Source: Pyrenopolyporus hunteri
Taxonomy: Eukaryota; Ascomycota; Sordariomycetes; Xylariales; Hypoxylaceae
Length of the DNA: 64,000 nt
Assembly (NCBI GenBank): GCA_902806595.1
Contig: CADCXC010000038.1
Coordinates: 3,472,001-3,536,000 of the forward strand
Reading direction: 5' to 3'
Position 1 is the first letter of the stretch; the number at the start of each line of letters is the position of its first letter. This document shows, piece by piece, positions 44,680 through 54,520 of this stretch. The position numbers and the translations under genes were made by a program. The notes under the pieces are model-generated. The model did no database searches. It saw only the letters and a list, made by a program, of their open reading frames with translations, and was not told the DNA's origin.

Positions 44680-47053
44680 CTAGCTATGTATACCACAAGT
44701 TCGGGTACGCATCAGCTCCCTACGTTTCTTATCCTTTTCTGTTTTACGAATTAGTTAGATGATCACGAAGATTGCAGGGGAAACGGTATAGGTGCTCACC
44801 TGAGTCCCATGATAAGAACTCGTGCAGACCCGAGCCAGCAGGCACCATGGGTAGGACAGGCACCTTCTTATCCGTAATAACCTCTAGGAGAGCCGGTCCA
44901 TCTGCGTTGATAAGCCATTCCAGGCTCTTTACAGTGTCCTCGGGGTTGACGAGCCTCCGGTGCTGGACTCCCATAGCATCGGCTAACTTCATGAAGTCGG
45001 GATTCTTCTGATGCGTGTGGGCGTATCTGTCCTCATAGAAAAGGTTTTGCCATTGGGTTACCATTCCCTGCTCCTCGTTGTTTAGGACGATGACTTTAAC
45101 ACCAATGTTGAATTGCGCAGCGGTCGATAATTCTGTTAGAGTCATGTTAAACGAAGCGTCGCCATCGATGTCGATTACGAGAGCGTCAGGTCGCGCGACC
45201 TTGGCGCCGATAGCAGCAGGCAAGCCGTATCCCATAGTACCAAGGCCTCCAGACGTGATCATGGTTCGGGGGTGCCGCCACCTGTAATGTTGCGCGGTCC
45301 ACATTTGGTGCTGGCCGACACCTGTTGTGAGAATCGTGGATTGTTTCCGGTTGGCTGTTAGCTTGCTGAGCTGCTCAATTAGAATCTGTGGCTTAATCAT
45401 CCCGGGTCGTTCGGACCGTTCAAAGTCATTCATCGGCCACTTCGCTTTCCAGGTGTTGATCTTGTCAAACCACTCCTTGCGGTCTTCCATAGTCCTGGCG
45501 TGCACAGAGGGAAGAAGCTGTCGTAGATTCTCTGCGACATCACCCTCGATAGCCTCGGTTGCTTGTACAACTTTGTTGATGTTCTTTGGCATGATCTCGA
45601 ATTGCACGATGCCACCTCGGCCCTCAGCAGCAGCAGCCTTGGCTCCCGGCGCAAATTTGGTGACATTCGTAGTCACACGGTCATCGAAACGAGCCCCGAG
45701 AGCGATGATAAGGTCGGCCTCTTGGATCGCCATATTAGCGAACGCGGAGCCGTGCATACCAAGCATGTAAAGCGACTTCTCGTCTAGCTCGTCGAAAGCT
45801 CCCAGACCAAGAAGGGTGGTGGTGACGGGTATCGAAGCCTTGTCAGCGAGCTGTTTAAGGAGTTCCGGTCCACCAACGGAGGTGACAACACCTTGTCCAG
45901 CATAGATGACTGGCTTCTTGGCGATATTCACCAGATCGGCTACGCGGCGAAGGGAGGCTTGGAGCTGTCTTTGGGTCGCCTCCATCGCAGCGCGCGATGC
46001 TGCGCTGGGTAGGCCTGGAAGGGCCGACTCGGCAGGGACAGCCCTCCTCAAAACACCCGCAGTAACATCCTTAGGAAGATCGACGAGCACAGGGCCAGGG
46101 CGTCCGCTAGTTGCAATATCGAAGGCTTCGTTAATTCTCCGCGGTAACTCGGCCGTGCTTTTTACCATGACGTTCCACTTCGTGCAAGATCTTGATATTC
46201 CTACCACGTCCGCTTCTTGGAAAGCATCGCTACCGATTGCAGAAGTAGGAACCTGGCCACAGAAGACGACCAACGGCGTGCCATCGGACATGGCATCCTG
46301 CATCGGCGTGATTACGTTGGTTGCACCTGGGCCTGAGGTGACCAATACAACACCGGGCTTTCCAGAGACTCGCGCATAACCCTCCGCCATATGACCAGCG
46401 CCCTGTTCGTGTTTAGGTAAGATGAACTCGAAGTGTTTCGAGTTATAGATGGCGTCGAAAACAGGCAGGATAGCTCCACCAGGATAACCAACTATGACTC
46501 ATATTAGTCGTCTCTCGAGTTTTCCTCGGCTGGGGACACAACATACAGATGTGTTTAACGCCCCTTCGAAGCATCATTTCGTGGAATATTTCTCCTCCCG
46601 TCTTCCCAATGAACCTTTTATCTTTCGTCAATATTACGCCCTTCAATGGAACGGGTGAAAGGGGGGAGGGGGCACATACGATTCGTCCATCTCGGGAGCC
46701 CGAGGGTTGACCAGGGGCTGAACATGGCTTCGGTCTTTTGCGTCGGCAGTGTTAAACGCTGGCGCGGGAGCACGCCTGACCTGACTACGAAGCCCACTGC
46801 GTTAGCATTGATGGCAAGATGAAGCTTATAACCTAACCAAACGGCAACATTATGGAGTCACCCGAGGCAATGAAATAACGCCAACATACGGAGACGACTG
46901 AGCCGAGGTGGTTTGACTTCGAACACCAGAAGGACCATTCTTTCTGGTTTGAATGGTCGACGAGATGGCCGAGGTGGTAAGGGAGCAGCGCTGCGACTGC
47001 GAACTTCGTGCCAAAGCCTTCACGGCTTGGCTGGCTTGTCGGGTACGGAGCAT
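44680..47053 (-). CDS. ILV2: Acetolactate synthase (acetohydroxyacid synthase), catalytic subunit
   Basis: Five exons, 47053-46890, 46784-46680, 46614-46547, 46491-44800 and 44738-44680 (introns of 105, 65, 55 and 61 nt), all in phase, give 695 aa, close to the yeast enzyme. The N-terminus is rich in Arg, Ser, Thr and Gln with no acids, a mitochondrial targeting peptide. Conserved blocks include GKTGGEIFHEMM, FGYPGGAILPVFDAIY and KHEQGAGHMAEGYA with catalytic Glu141. SGPGATNVITPMQDA, the thiamine diphosphate motif around DIDGDASFNMT, and NNEEQGMVTQWQ follow. The last exon supplies SEKDKKRRELMRTR. The enzyme joins two pyruvates, or pyruvate and 2-oxobutyrate, starting valine, leucine and isoleucine synthesis. 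Confidence 0.96.
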
Positions 47054-47308
47054 GGCCGGAGGAAGGGAAGTGTGAAGTTAAAAAAAAAAGTAAAAAGGGA
47101 AGAAGAGAAAAAAAAAGGAAAAAGGACGACGAGCGAGTTGTAAGTGGACGACGACGACAACAACGACGTTTTCTAGGGTATTGGCAAACAAAACCAATAT
47201 GTCGTGATGTGTCCTCCAGACTCTACTCACCAAGACCTTGGGTAGGAAGGGATGCGTGGTCAATGGCAAGAGAGAGGGCAACAATATATCGAAAGCGTTA
47301 GTGCGCCC

Positions 47309-47317
47309 AAGAGTCAT
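47309..47317 (-). promoter_or_regulatory. Possible CPC1/GCN4-type site upstream of ILV2
   Basis: The minus strand reads ATGACTCTT, matching eight of nine bases of the general amino-acid-control site ATGACTCAT with the TGACTC core intact. It lies about 256 nt upstream of the ILV2 start, a sensible distance. Binding is inference. Confidence 0.4.
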
Positions 47318-48589
47318 AAGAGGATTTCAATTCATTGAACCCGACAGCGGAACACAAAAAAAAGACAAAGATTGTGGGGTACTGCAAGGGCGGGGCGACG
47401 GAGGGACCGTGCCACGCCAACTCTTGCCGTTTAAGTCGCCAGCTACTATGGTACTCGCTATTGTAGCCACTTTCAGCCACTAAACCTCCCATGTCCAATC
47501 CTCGAGTGGCGATTGGCGATATCGGGCACATTCCCGAAAATTTCTTTAGCCAATGATTGGTTCCCCACATCCTGATTCGCGACTTAATCCTCTAGCGGTC
47601 TGGAACTTCATACCCGCTTCCAACGCCGTCTTCCTAACGCCATCCTCCTAACGCCGTCTTCAACTCAACCCAACCGGCACCTAACAGCAGGCGTCTTCCC
47701 TTATATGTATGTCAAACCGGATTCGACATCGCCTTCAGCTCGGTCGCCTGGCCTATATGTGTAGATATAATTTGCTCTTTGAATTTGGAGTACATTAGCA
47801 ACCTTGAATCTTTAACTTACCTATTGAACGGGCAGGGCTCATTTCAAGGCAGGTCTGACGACTTGCAGGATATATGTATGATTTCTCTACATGATCATAC
47901 GAGCGAACGGGAGTTGTAGGTCATCTCTAGACAACCTTTTAATTAAAGTAACAAGTTTCAACCATATCAGGCATACATGTATATATAGTTCTCGTGAAAC
48001 CTCCCAGCAGACTTAGATATTATACAAGCTTGCTGACGAAATGACGTAGTTAGGTACCTTTCTGGTTTTTAGGTGCGTAGGTAGGCAGGCAATTAATTAC
48101 CTCTTTCCTTCTTCCCGAGATGGGCTATATTGTAGGTATTTGCTGTTTGTATGTTGAGACGTGGAAATAATCCATCAAGTGGAATATCCATATAGTTACC
48201 TACCTAGGTACATATCACATGCACTTTTAATTCATCCAACCAATTTATAATGTAGGTACCCTTCAATGTTCTTGTAATTCTTAGGGCGTGCATGTAGGTA
48301 CCTACCTAGGTACCTACTTAGAAAGGTTACAGTGCATTAGGTACCCCTAACCCACCTACCTCCTAGCCTAGGTAGCTCCCAATACCTGGTAGGTAGTGTG
48401 TATTGTACCTGTCTTTAGTCCTTCCCCTTCAACGAATCGGGATCATCGTAACTGCTACATTTTGGAGCATTTCGGCAATCCTGCCCCACCAATATTTTCG
48501 CGTTTTCTAGACGTGGAGATCGTTCACTTCCTACATGCACCATCGTCACATTTCATCGACTGGTAGAAAACTAACACTCTACTAGCACC
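47318..48589. other. Divergent intergenic region, ILV2 and TFIIIC subunit
   Basis: No gene seen. A/G homopolymer tracts sit next to ILV2 (47080-47125). AGGTACCT palindromes are dense at 48048-48090, 48197-48215, 48252-48262 and 48292-48400, upstream of the WD40 gene. Confidence 0.5.
48292..48385. repeat. Palindromic AGGT/ACCT tract
   Basis: ATGTAGGTACCTACCTAGG and further TAGGTACC, CCTACCTCC and CCTAGGTAGCT units occur within 95 bases, about 200 nt upstream of the WD40 gene start. Confidence 0.65.
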
Positions 48590-50935
48590 ATGCGGCTCCG
48601 GAAATCAAATCAGGGGAAGCGCTTCGACGTCCCTCCAAATATTGGCCTTTCCGAGGAAGAGCAGTTGGAACCAGAATCACAGGATAGAGATTTATTAGAT
48701 GAAGAGTTCGTAGTTGACCCTCGGCAGCTGCTGGATGACCAGGGTGATCATAACGTCGACCCCGAGGACTCGTCAGATTACGGGTCCCAGGGTGGCAAGC
48801 AATCTGAGACAAGGCGCAAGAAAAATAGGCGTTCCTGGGCACCAAACCCGGCTGGACCGCTCGGCCAAGTCCAGCCCTACCCAACGGATCCTGCGCAGAA
48901 ATGGACGAGAACTTACGTTGGCCCAGTCAAAAGATGGACACGGCTTGAATATCTAGTAGATTATTGGTTTGGCGACAGAGAAGACCGCAGGGATGTATTC
49001 AACCAGTTTATGAACCTATGGTTCAATTTTGAACTCCTCCCCCCAAAGCTTCAACAGGGATGCCAACAGCTAGAAACGGCGAGAAACGGTTGGATGTCTG
49101 ACGGCTTCGTCGGTGGCCTAGAAAGCCAGTTCCGCCGCCTGTATGAGAGATATCTCTCCATGCGAACCGTACCGCAGGAATCAACCCTAATCGACAAGAC
49201 TAAGGCGTTTCGATGGTTTCTCCCCCATGTTGAAGGTGAGATGAGTGTCTTGCTCGGGCATGTATCAAACCAGAAAGAATATCGTCTAAAACAAGGGGAA
49301 TGTGTACCATTCTTGGAGTCCGGACTTCCGATTGACGGTGGAAATGGTGACGAGTTAAAGAACGGCGGTTGGCTGCTTGATGTAGGGGGCATCGTGCTCT
49401 CTATAGAATGGGCTCCCGTGAAAGGCCAAGTCGACCAACTCCTAGCCATGACAGTCATCCCATATTCTGACCAGTCTTTTTATATGGACCTGAACGATGC
49501 ACCCAAAGCCTCAGAGTTGAAGGAGGGAAACATACAGATTTGGAGATTCGAGACGGAAAAAGATTCCAAGGGAGTTGTTCGGCCGGCACGAGCCTCTCCA
49601 AAGTTAGTACAGGCAATATGCTCACACTGGGGAAGAGTAAAACGAATACGTTGGTGTCCTGTTCCGTTAACCGCTACACATGATGTAGCCCTACTAGCAG
49701 CATTGTCTAGCGATGGGAAGTTACGAGTTATAGAAATTAAGAGGAATGTAGAGGGGGATAACCGGGAAGTTTTTGGTAGGTATCCGTGAAACTATGGGGG
49801 TTAACTTGCTAACGAAACACCAGAGGAACTGAAGAGACCAATGATCACTATCGAAGCTCCCAGAGAATACACGTTAGAGATTAATTGCTTCACATGGATA
49901 AACATGAACCGCATCGCTGTCGGTCTTTCGGACGGCTCCGTGGCAGTGTGGTCACTTGCGCCCTGCCAACAACTGCAACGCCATCCCATTCATTCAAGTC
50001 CCATTATGGATATCATATCCAGCTACCCCTCTAAGCCCTTTCTTATCGCGACGATGCCCATGGGTGGTGTGTTTACCTTGACCGACCTAAACCGGCCTAC
50101 CGCGGAGAAGACGTATCACGGAAACCCGCTGGTTTCACTTCAGCCAAACGTTCTCTCTTGGAGCGACCACTTAAGGGGTTTCGCATCCATTTGGCCTACG
50201 TCTTTCCCCGGTACTTCGACTGTCTCCTTCGTACACTCCCGGGTATTTCCCCTTTCTCGACATATATGCACCGTCGAAGGCCAGACAACCTGTCTCGCAT
50301 TAGGAACGTGTCATCCATTTCTCCTCGTCGGAAGTTCTGATGGGTCGGTCTGGGCCCTTAACGTCATGCGTAAAGTCTTATCGCACAGAGAGAGGACGCA
50401 CAAGGTTAAAGTCTTCCAGCATGAGTACTCCGCACCTTTGGTAACTGAACCTCCGAATAATGAGGAGCAAACCTCGAGCCGTGGAGCATGCCGTATCCTC
50501 CACGGCTTTCTACCTCAGGTAAATTTTCATCCTCTAGGCACAAGAATCGCCAAGGAGAGCAGAGTGAAACGTGCTAGAGGGGAGAAGAGGGCAGCGGAGA
50601 AGAAAGCCCAGAAGTTAGGTGACCAAGACCTATTTGAGGATCCGGCGGAATCAGACGAGGATTACTATACGATGGTTCCAGCTCCTATAGTCGTCCATGA
50701 ACCCTTGACCCGAATCACGGCCTTATCTTGGAACCCGAATGCAGAGTTTAGTTGGTGGGCCGCAGCGGCAATGGGCTCTGGGCTTGTGAGGGTCATGGAC
50801 CTTGGTATCGAGAGCATGGAAGAATTGGACGAACAGCCGGAATCTGCGGAACCGGAGCTCGACGCTGATTACGACGGACCTACTTATGAAGCTGAGGTGG
50901 AAGGGTCGGACGGTGATATCGACATGGTCGAATGA
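48590..50935 (+). CDS. WD40-repeat protein, probable TFIIIC subunit (Tfc6/Sfc6-like)
   Basis: Exons 48590-49775 and 49824-50935, joined by a 48-nt GTAGGT...TTGCTAACG...CAG intron, encode 765 aa. The N-terminus is acidic and polar, followed by basic KKNRRSW, which may be a nuclear signal. A conserved helical part (RTYVGPVKRWTRLEYLVDYWFG) comes next. WD-like blades include LLDVGGIVLSIEWAP, VKRIRWCPVPL, ALSSDGKLRVIEI, VGLSDGSVAVWSL, VGSSDGSVWALNV and ITALSWNPN. A basic coiled segment (RVKRARGEKRAAEKK) and a strongly acidic C-terminus close it. This order resembles the fungal TFIIIC WD40 subunit that helps recruit RNA polymerase III to tRNA genes. The WD40 fold is firm, the subunit name probable. 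Confidence 0.75.
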
Positions 50936-51343
50936 ATGGGCTCACCGTCGCTCGCCTAACACCATGCAATGATTCACGATTTCATCAACTGATTTTAGAC
51001 TAAATCTGATACCCGTAGAGCGATAAACGGAATCATTACAGTTGCTTTACAGCTATCTTACAATTAAGATGGAATTCCATACTGACCACCTACGAGCGCT
51101 TCAACATAATACAAAACCAGGTAACAGCCCACCTTGTTGACTAACCCACACCGCTTCTAGTCCAAGTCTAAATACCTCTAAGCATCTAAGTAGGTAGTTA
51201 GCATAGGATATTAGAATCTCGCAATTATGTAGTTACCTATGCAATGCTTAATTCAATAGACTTCTATGCCCTCGAAAATAGTCACAGGTGGTTATGTAGG
51301 CGACAATTTTTTTGGTTGTTGGGGGGGGGGGGGGGGTGCTCCC
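50936..51343. other. Intergenic with a 16-base G tract
   Basis: Between two 3' ends. An uninterrupted run of 16 G lies at 51321-51336. No gene seen. Confidence 0.6.
51321..51336 (+). repeat. G16 homopolymer
   Basis: Sixteen consecutive G on the plus strand immediately downstream of the PAQR stop codon; such runs are prone to length errors in sequencing. Confidence 0.9.
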
Positions 51344-52803
51344 CTAGCATTTCCCTCCCATGATGCTATGGTGATAATCGAAGGCTTTGATCATGCCTGT
51401 TAAATGCGCTGCAGCCGCAACTAGAACGAGGATATGGAACAATTGGTGGGAGCTGCCCCAAATGTCAAAAGTCCGTGGGAAGCTTCGTTCAGGCCATCGA
51501 ACCCATAGGAATGTTAGTATCTCGTAGTAATGTGGTGAAATCGACCTGATAACTTACTGCATACTATAACCCATAACGTCAGTGATTTGTGTCTGTAAAA
51601 GGGGAGATTGTTATAAGGCGAAGTTGCCGGCCGGGTTAAAAAAAGGGGGTAGGGGAGGCAAGGAATTCCAGATTGTGTAGGTACTCACAAGAAAGGCCCC
51701 GAGTATGTATAAGAACCCTTGCAGCAACACCCAGTTGAGGCCCATACGTTCGTCAAGTGACCGGTAGCCATAGATGCTGAGTCCATGGAAGACAGGGACG
51801 ATTCCAGAAACGCCCAGGCCGACGAACACTGCCGCTCGATAGGGCCTCCAGCGCGGTGTTCGGAACCGTTCAACCCAGGACACTATACCACAGCCTAGAC
51901 CTAAACCGAATATCTATATGAAAATACGGCGTTTTAGTATTGGGGTCCAAGTTTCCTGCGTATGTAGATAGACTGTATGCTCTGGGTCCGTCCTAGAGGA
52001 TGGAGTTATACGTACCCCATATAAATAGATGGTCATTAATTCTGGGAAACAGAAAAGACCGTAATAGAGCGCTGGAACGTAGCTTCCCACAATAAGAAAT
52101 ACGATACCGGAGTAGTCGAGCTTGTTACCCCATTTTGCAACTTCCTCGGAGTGATTTGAGAGGGTGTCTGCTCCAAGTTAGGGGGTTTCCATACAAGCGT
52201 GATTCCTACTTCTCTTTCGTCTTATAGTATTATAGAGACGATCTACAGACGAAGAATTGGACTATACGTAATAAAGAATGTATTAACCGACTTACTACAT
52301 GCTCGTTAGCAAACTTATAATTTTATTAAGAGGTAGGCGGTCAAGACACGGAGTGAATCATCACAAGATACATGAGAGCCTTCTCATACGTACCGATACG
52401 TAGCACTCATACCAAGGCACAGCACGGCACCCGCGAAGAAACACGAGAACACGAGCACATCCGAGCTAGTCGCCGACCCGTACCGTGGCGCAATGACGTG
52501 GTATAACCAGGCGCCGACGGCGGGGAAGAACAGCGCACCGAGCAGATGCGTCCAGATGTTGACGGACTCGTTGTGCACGGAGAATATCGAGGCGAAGGAC
52601 CGCCAATAGCTGTTGCTGTCCGGACGGTACCCCGTCACGATGAACTGGTTGTCGCGCCGCCAGGACGGCAGGTCGTCCCATAGTACGAGGAGGGCGGAGG
52701 CGATCTTCTGCTCTACGTCCTTGGCGGTTTGCGCAAGGGTGGATGAGGTTGAGCTGGCGCGGCGGCGCCGGAGGCCGGAGTCCGGATGAGTGGTGGATGC
52801 CAT
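51344..52803 (-). pseudogene. PAQR family (AdipoR/haemolysin III, Izh-like) membrane protein with defective junctions
   Basis: Coding blocks in order: about 52803-52391, 52167-52016, 51913-51689, a 6-nt exon at 51563-51558 encoding Tyr-Ala, and 51502-51344. Together they spell a seven-helix PAQR protein: SVHNESVNIWTHLLGALFF, LGMSATY, TLSNHSEEVAKWGNKLDYSG, VGSYVPALYYG, GCGIVSWVERF, FHGLSIYG and WGSSHQLFHILVL. Conserved metal-site His and Asp residues are kept. Two junctions fail. After SATY the only good donor (CG-GTACGT) is one base out of phase with the acceptor before ACACCC. The intron before VRWPERS ends in GG instead of AG, although its donor (GTAAGT) and branch (ATACTAAC) are fine. Either the gene is decaying or the assembly has two base errors. 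Relatives act in sterol or zinc homeostasis. Confidence 0.65.
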
Positions 52804-53340
52804 GGAGGTAGGCGCTCAATTCCTGGGTTTGAATACGAAGAGATGCCCGGAATGTTGGTATCGATATGACGCTAAAGAATAATCCGAAAGATCAATTCGT
52901 ATTCTAATGTAAAAATTGTTTATTATTTATTTTTCTGAGAATATATTGTTGGGCTTGTGTTGTAAGTCGGGCAAGTTTTGTTGAGAAATAGTGGAATAGT
53001 GGCACTGGCTGGTTGTATCCTGAAGGGCCTGGCCTGGCAGCTGACTTCACTTGGTCGATAAAGTTAGTCCCTTCTCAACATCGATAATTTAGGTAATGTC
53101 ATCAGCACGGCCATGGATATCATAGAACGAGAACCGGGATACAATTTTTCGCAACGCCTAGCTCAAAGCGGGTTATCAGGCGAAAGGCAAAGTATATTGA
53201 GAATCATCGTCCTAATGTATTCCCGTGAAATCCAGCAGCAGTATAAAAAGTCATATCTATCCGTAAGCGCCCACGCTGAATGCCCCTATCGTCTCGGCGT
53301 CGTGGCTTCGTCGCTCGCGTGTATCGTAGAATTATCTGCC
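52804..53340. other. Intergenic, PAQR promoter side
   Basis: AT-rich next to the PAQR start (52890-52940). No convincing gene; the 100-codon frame at 53113-53415 overlaps TMA7 antisense and looks accidental. Confidence 0.5.
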
Positions 53341-53676
53341 TTATTTCTTGCCGCTCTTCTTGATGCCCTGGCCACCGGTGTTCAATGGCCCCTTTCCGCC
53401 GGCTTTCTTGGCTAACTCGGCGCGAGCCTTCTCGTCTGTCGATCCGAAGTTAGTAATGAAAGGTGTATTGCTCGGTGGTCGAGAGACGTACCGGCCCTCT
53501 TCTTCTCGAGGAAAGCCTTGTCGTCGTCATCGAGGTCCTTCTGCTGCTTCTTCGGCGCCTTCAAAGGCTTGATCTTGCCGCCTAGCGAAAACGTCGGTGT
53601 CAGCTGTAAGCCCACTAAAGATCATCACGGAGCAAGTTTCGGGTTTCGGAATACCTTCTCTGTTCTGGCCACCCAT
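53341..53676 (-). CDS. TMA7: Translation machinery-associated protein 7 (TMA7)
   Basis: Three exons, 53676-53655 (22 nt), 53581-53492 and 53435-53341 (introns of 73 and 56 nt), encode 68 aa. The product starts MGGQNREGGKIKPLKAPKK, continues as a lysine- and acid-rich helix (DLDDDDKAFLEKKRADEKAR) and ends GPLNTGGQGIKKSGKK. That is the complete TMA7 pattern and length. The protein is small, basic and ribosome-associated, conserved from yeast to human, and affects translation. The gene is too short and interrupted to be seen as one open frame. Confidence 0.93.
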
Positions 53677-54520
53677 CTTGACTGAGTTGTTTTCTCCGCA
53701 CCGGTTTTCGCTTGTGTTGGTACCAGGTTCGCACGAAATGCCAGAGGGATCGGATTTATCCGTTAAGAAAGACGGAGGAGGAAGCAGTGAAAAGAAATGG
53801 ATGAAAAGGCAAGGCTATTAGAGTTCTGGCCCAGCCAAAAGATGACCGCGGGGCAGTAAGAGCGAAAGGGACCAAACGCTTGGACCATCTAAAATAAAAC
53901 ACACTGTACATACCTAAAGTACCATAGTATTTCAGGCACGGATTACGATTCGTTATTTCCATTTTTACAACAGGCCCCAGTCATCCGAAGTCTAGACGGA
54001 CCCACCTTTTCTAGCAGCGGAATTCCATAGGTAATAGATCCAAACTTTTTTCCCAAACCTTGAATTCCCGGGCCCCATTTGACGGCTCGGACCCGGCGAT
54101 ATATAAATCCCTTTTTATCTAACCATGGAAACATTGGCATCCGGTGGACTCAGCAATCAAGTTTCTTACGTGAGTCGTTTTATCACGTCGTCACCACATG
54201 CATTCCTGACTTGAATCGATTCAAGATTCACGGATCAGGAGCATCCATATCCGTGCTTCCGACACAACATCCCACCCGTAGTCACCTTTCTCTTATCACA
54301 CAGCACTCGAACGCCTTACCGAACAATATATATCCTCTTCCAATCTTCGACGCTTTAATTTGCAATGCAACAGGGTTGAAGAGACGCTTTGACGGTTCGG
54401 CTCAATTCTCTGCACCTCTAATAGCGAACCTCTTGTGGCTGACACGTATTCCCCTATACTTAAGACCTAGGAGCTAGTTAAGCTTCCTTAGGGTCCTGTT
54501 CCTTGACATAGTGAGCAATA
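53677..54520. other. Divergent promoter region, TMA7 and PRP4
   Basis: 844 bases between two housekeeping genes transcribed apart. I see no gene; the 132-codon frame at 54079-54477 has no family resemblance. Confidence 0.5.

Noticed and set aside
53113..53415. 100-codon plus-strand frame
   Set aside because: Its end lies antisense to the third exon of TMA7 and the translation has no recognisable features.
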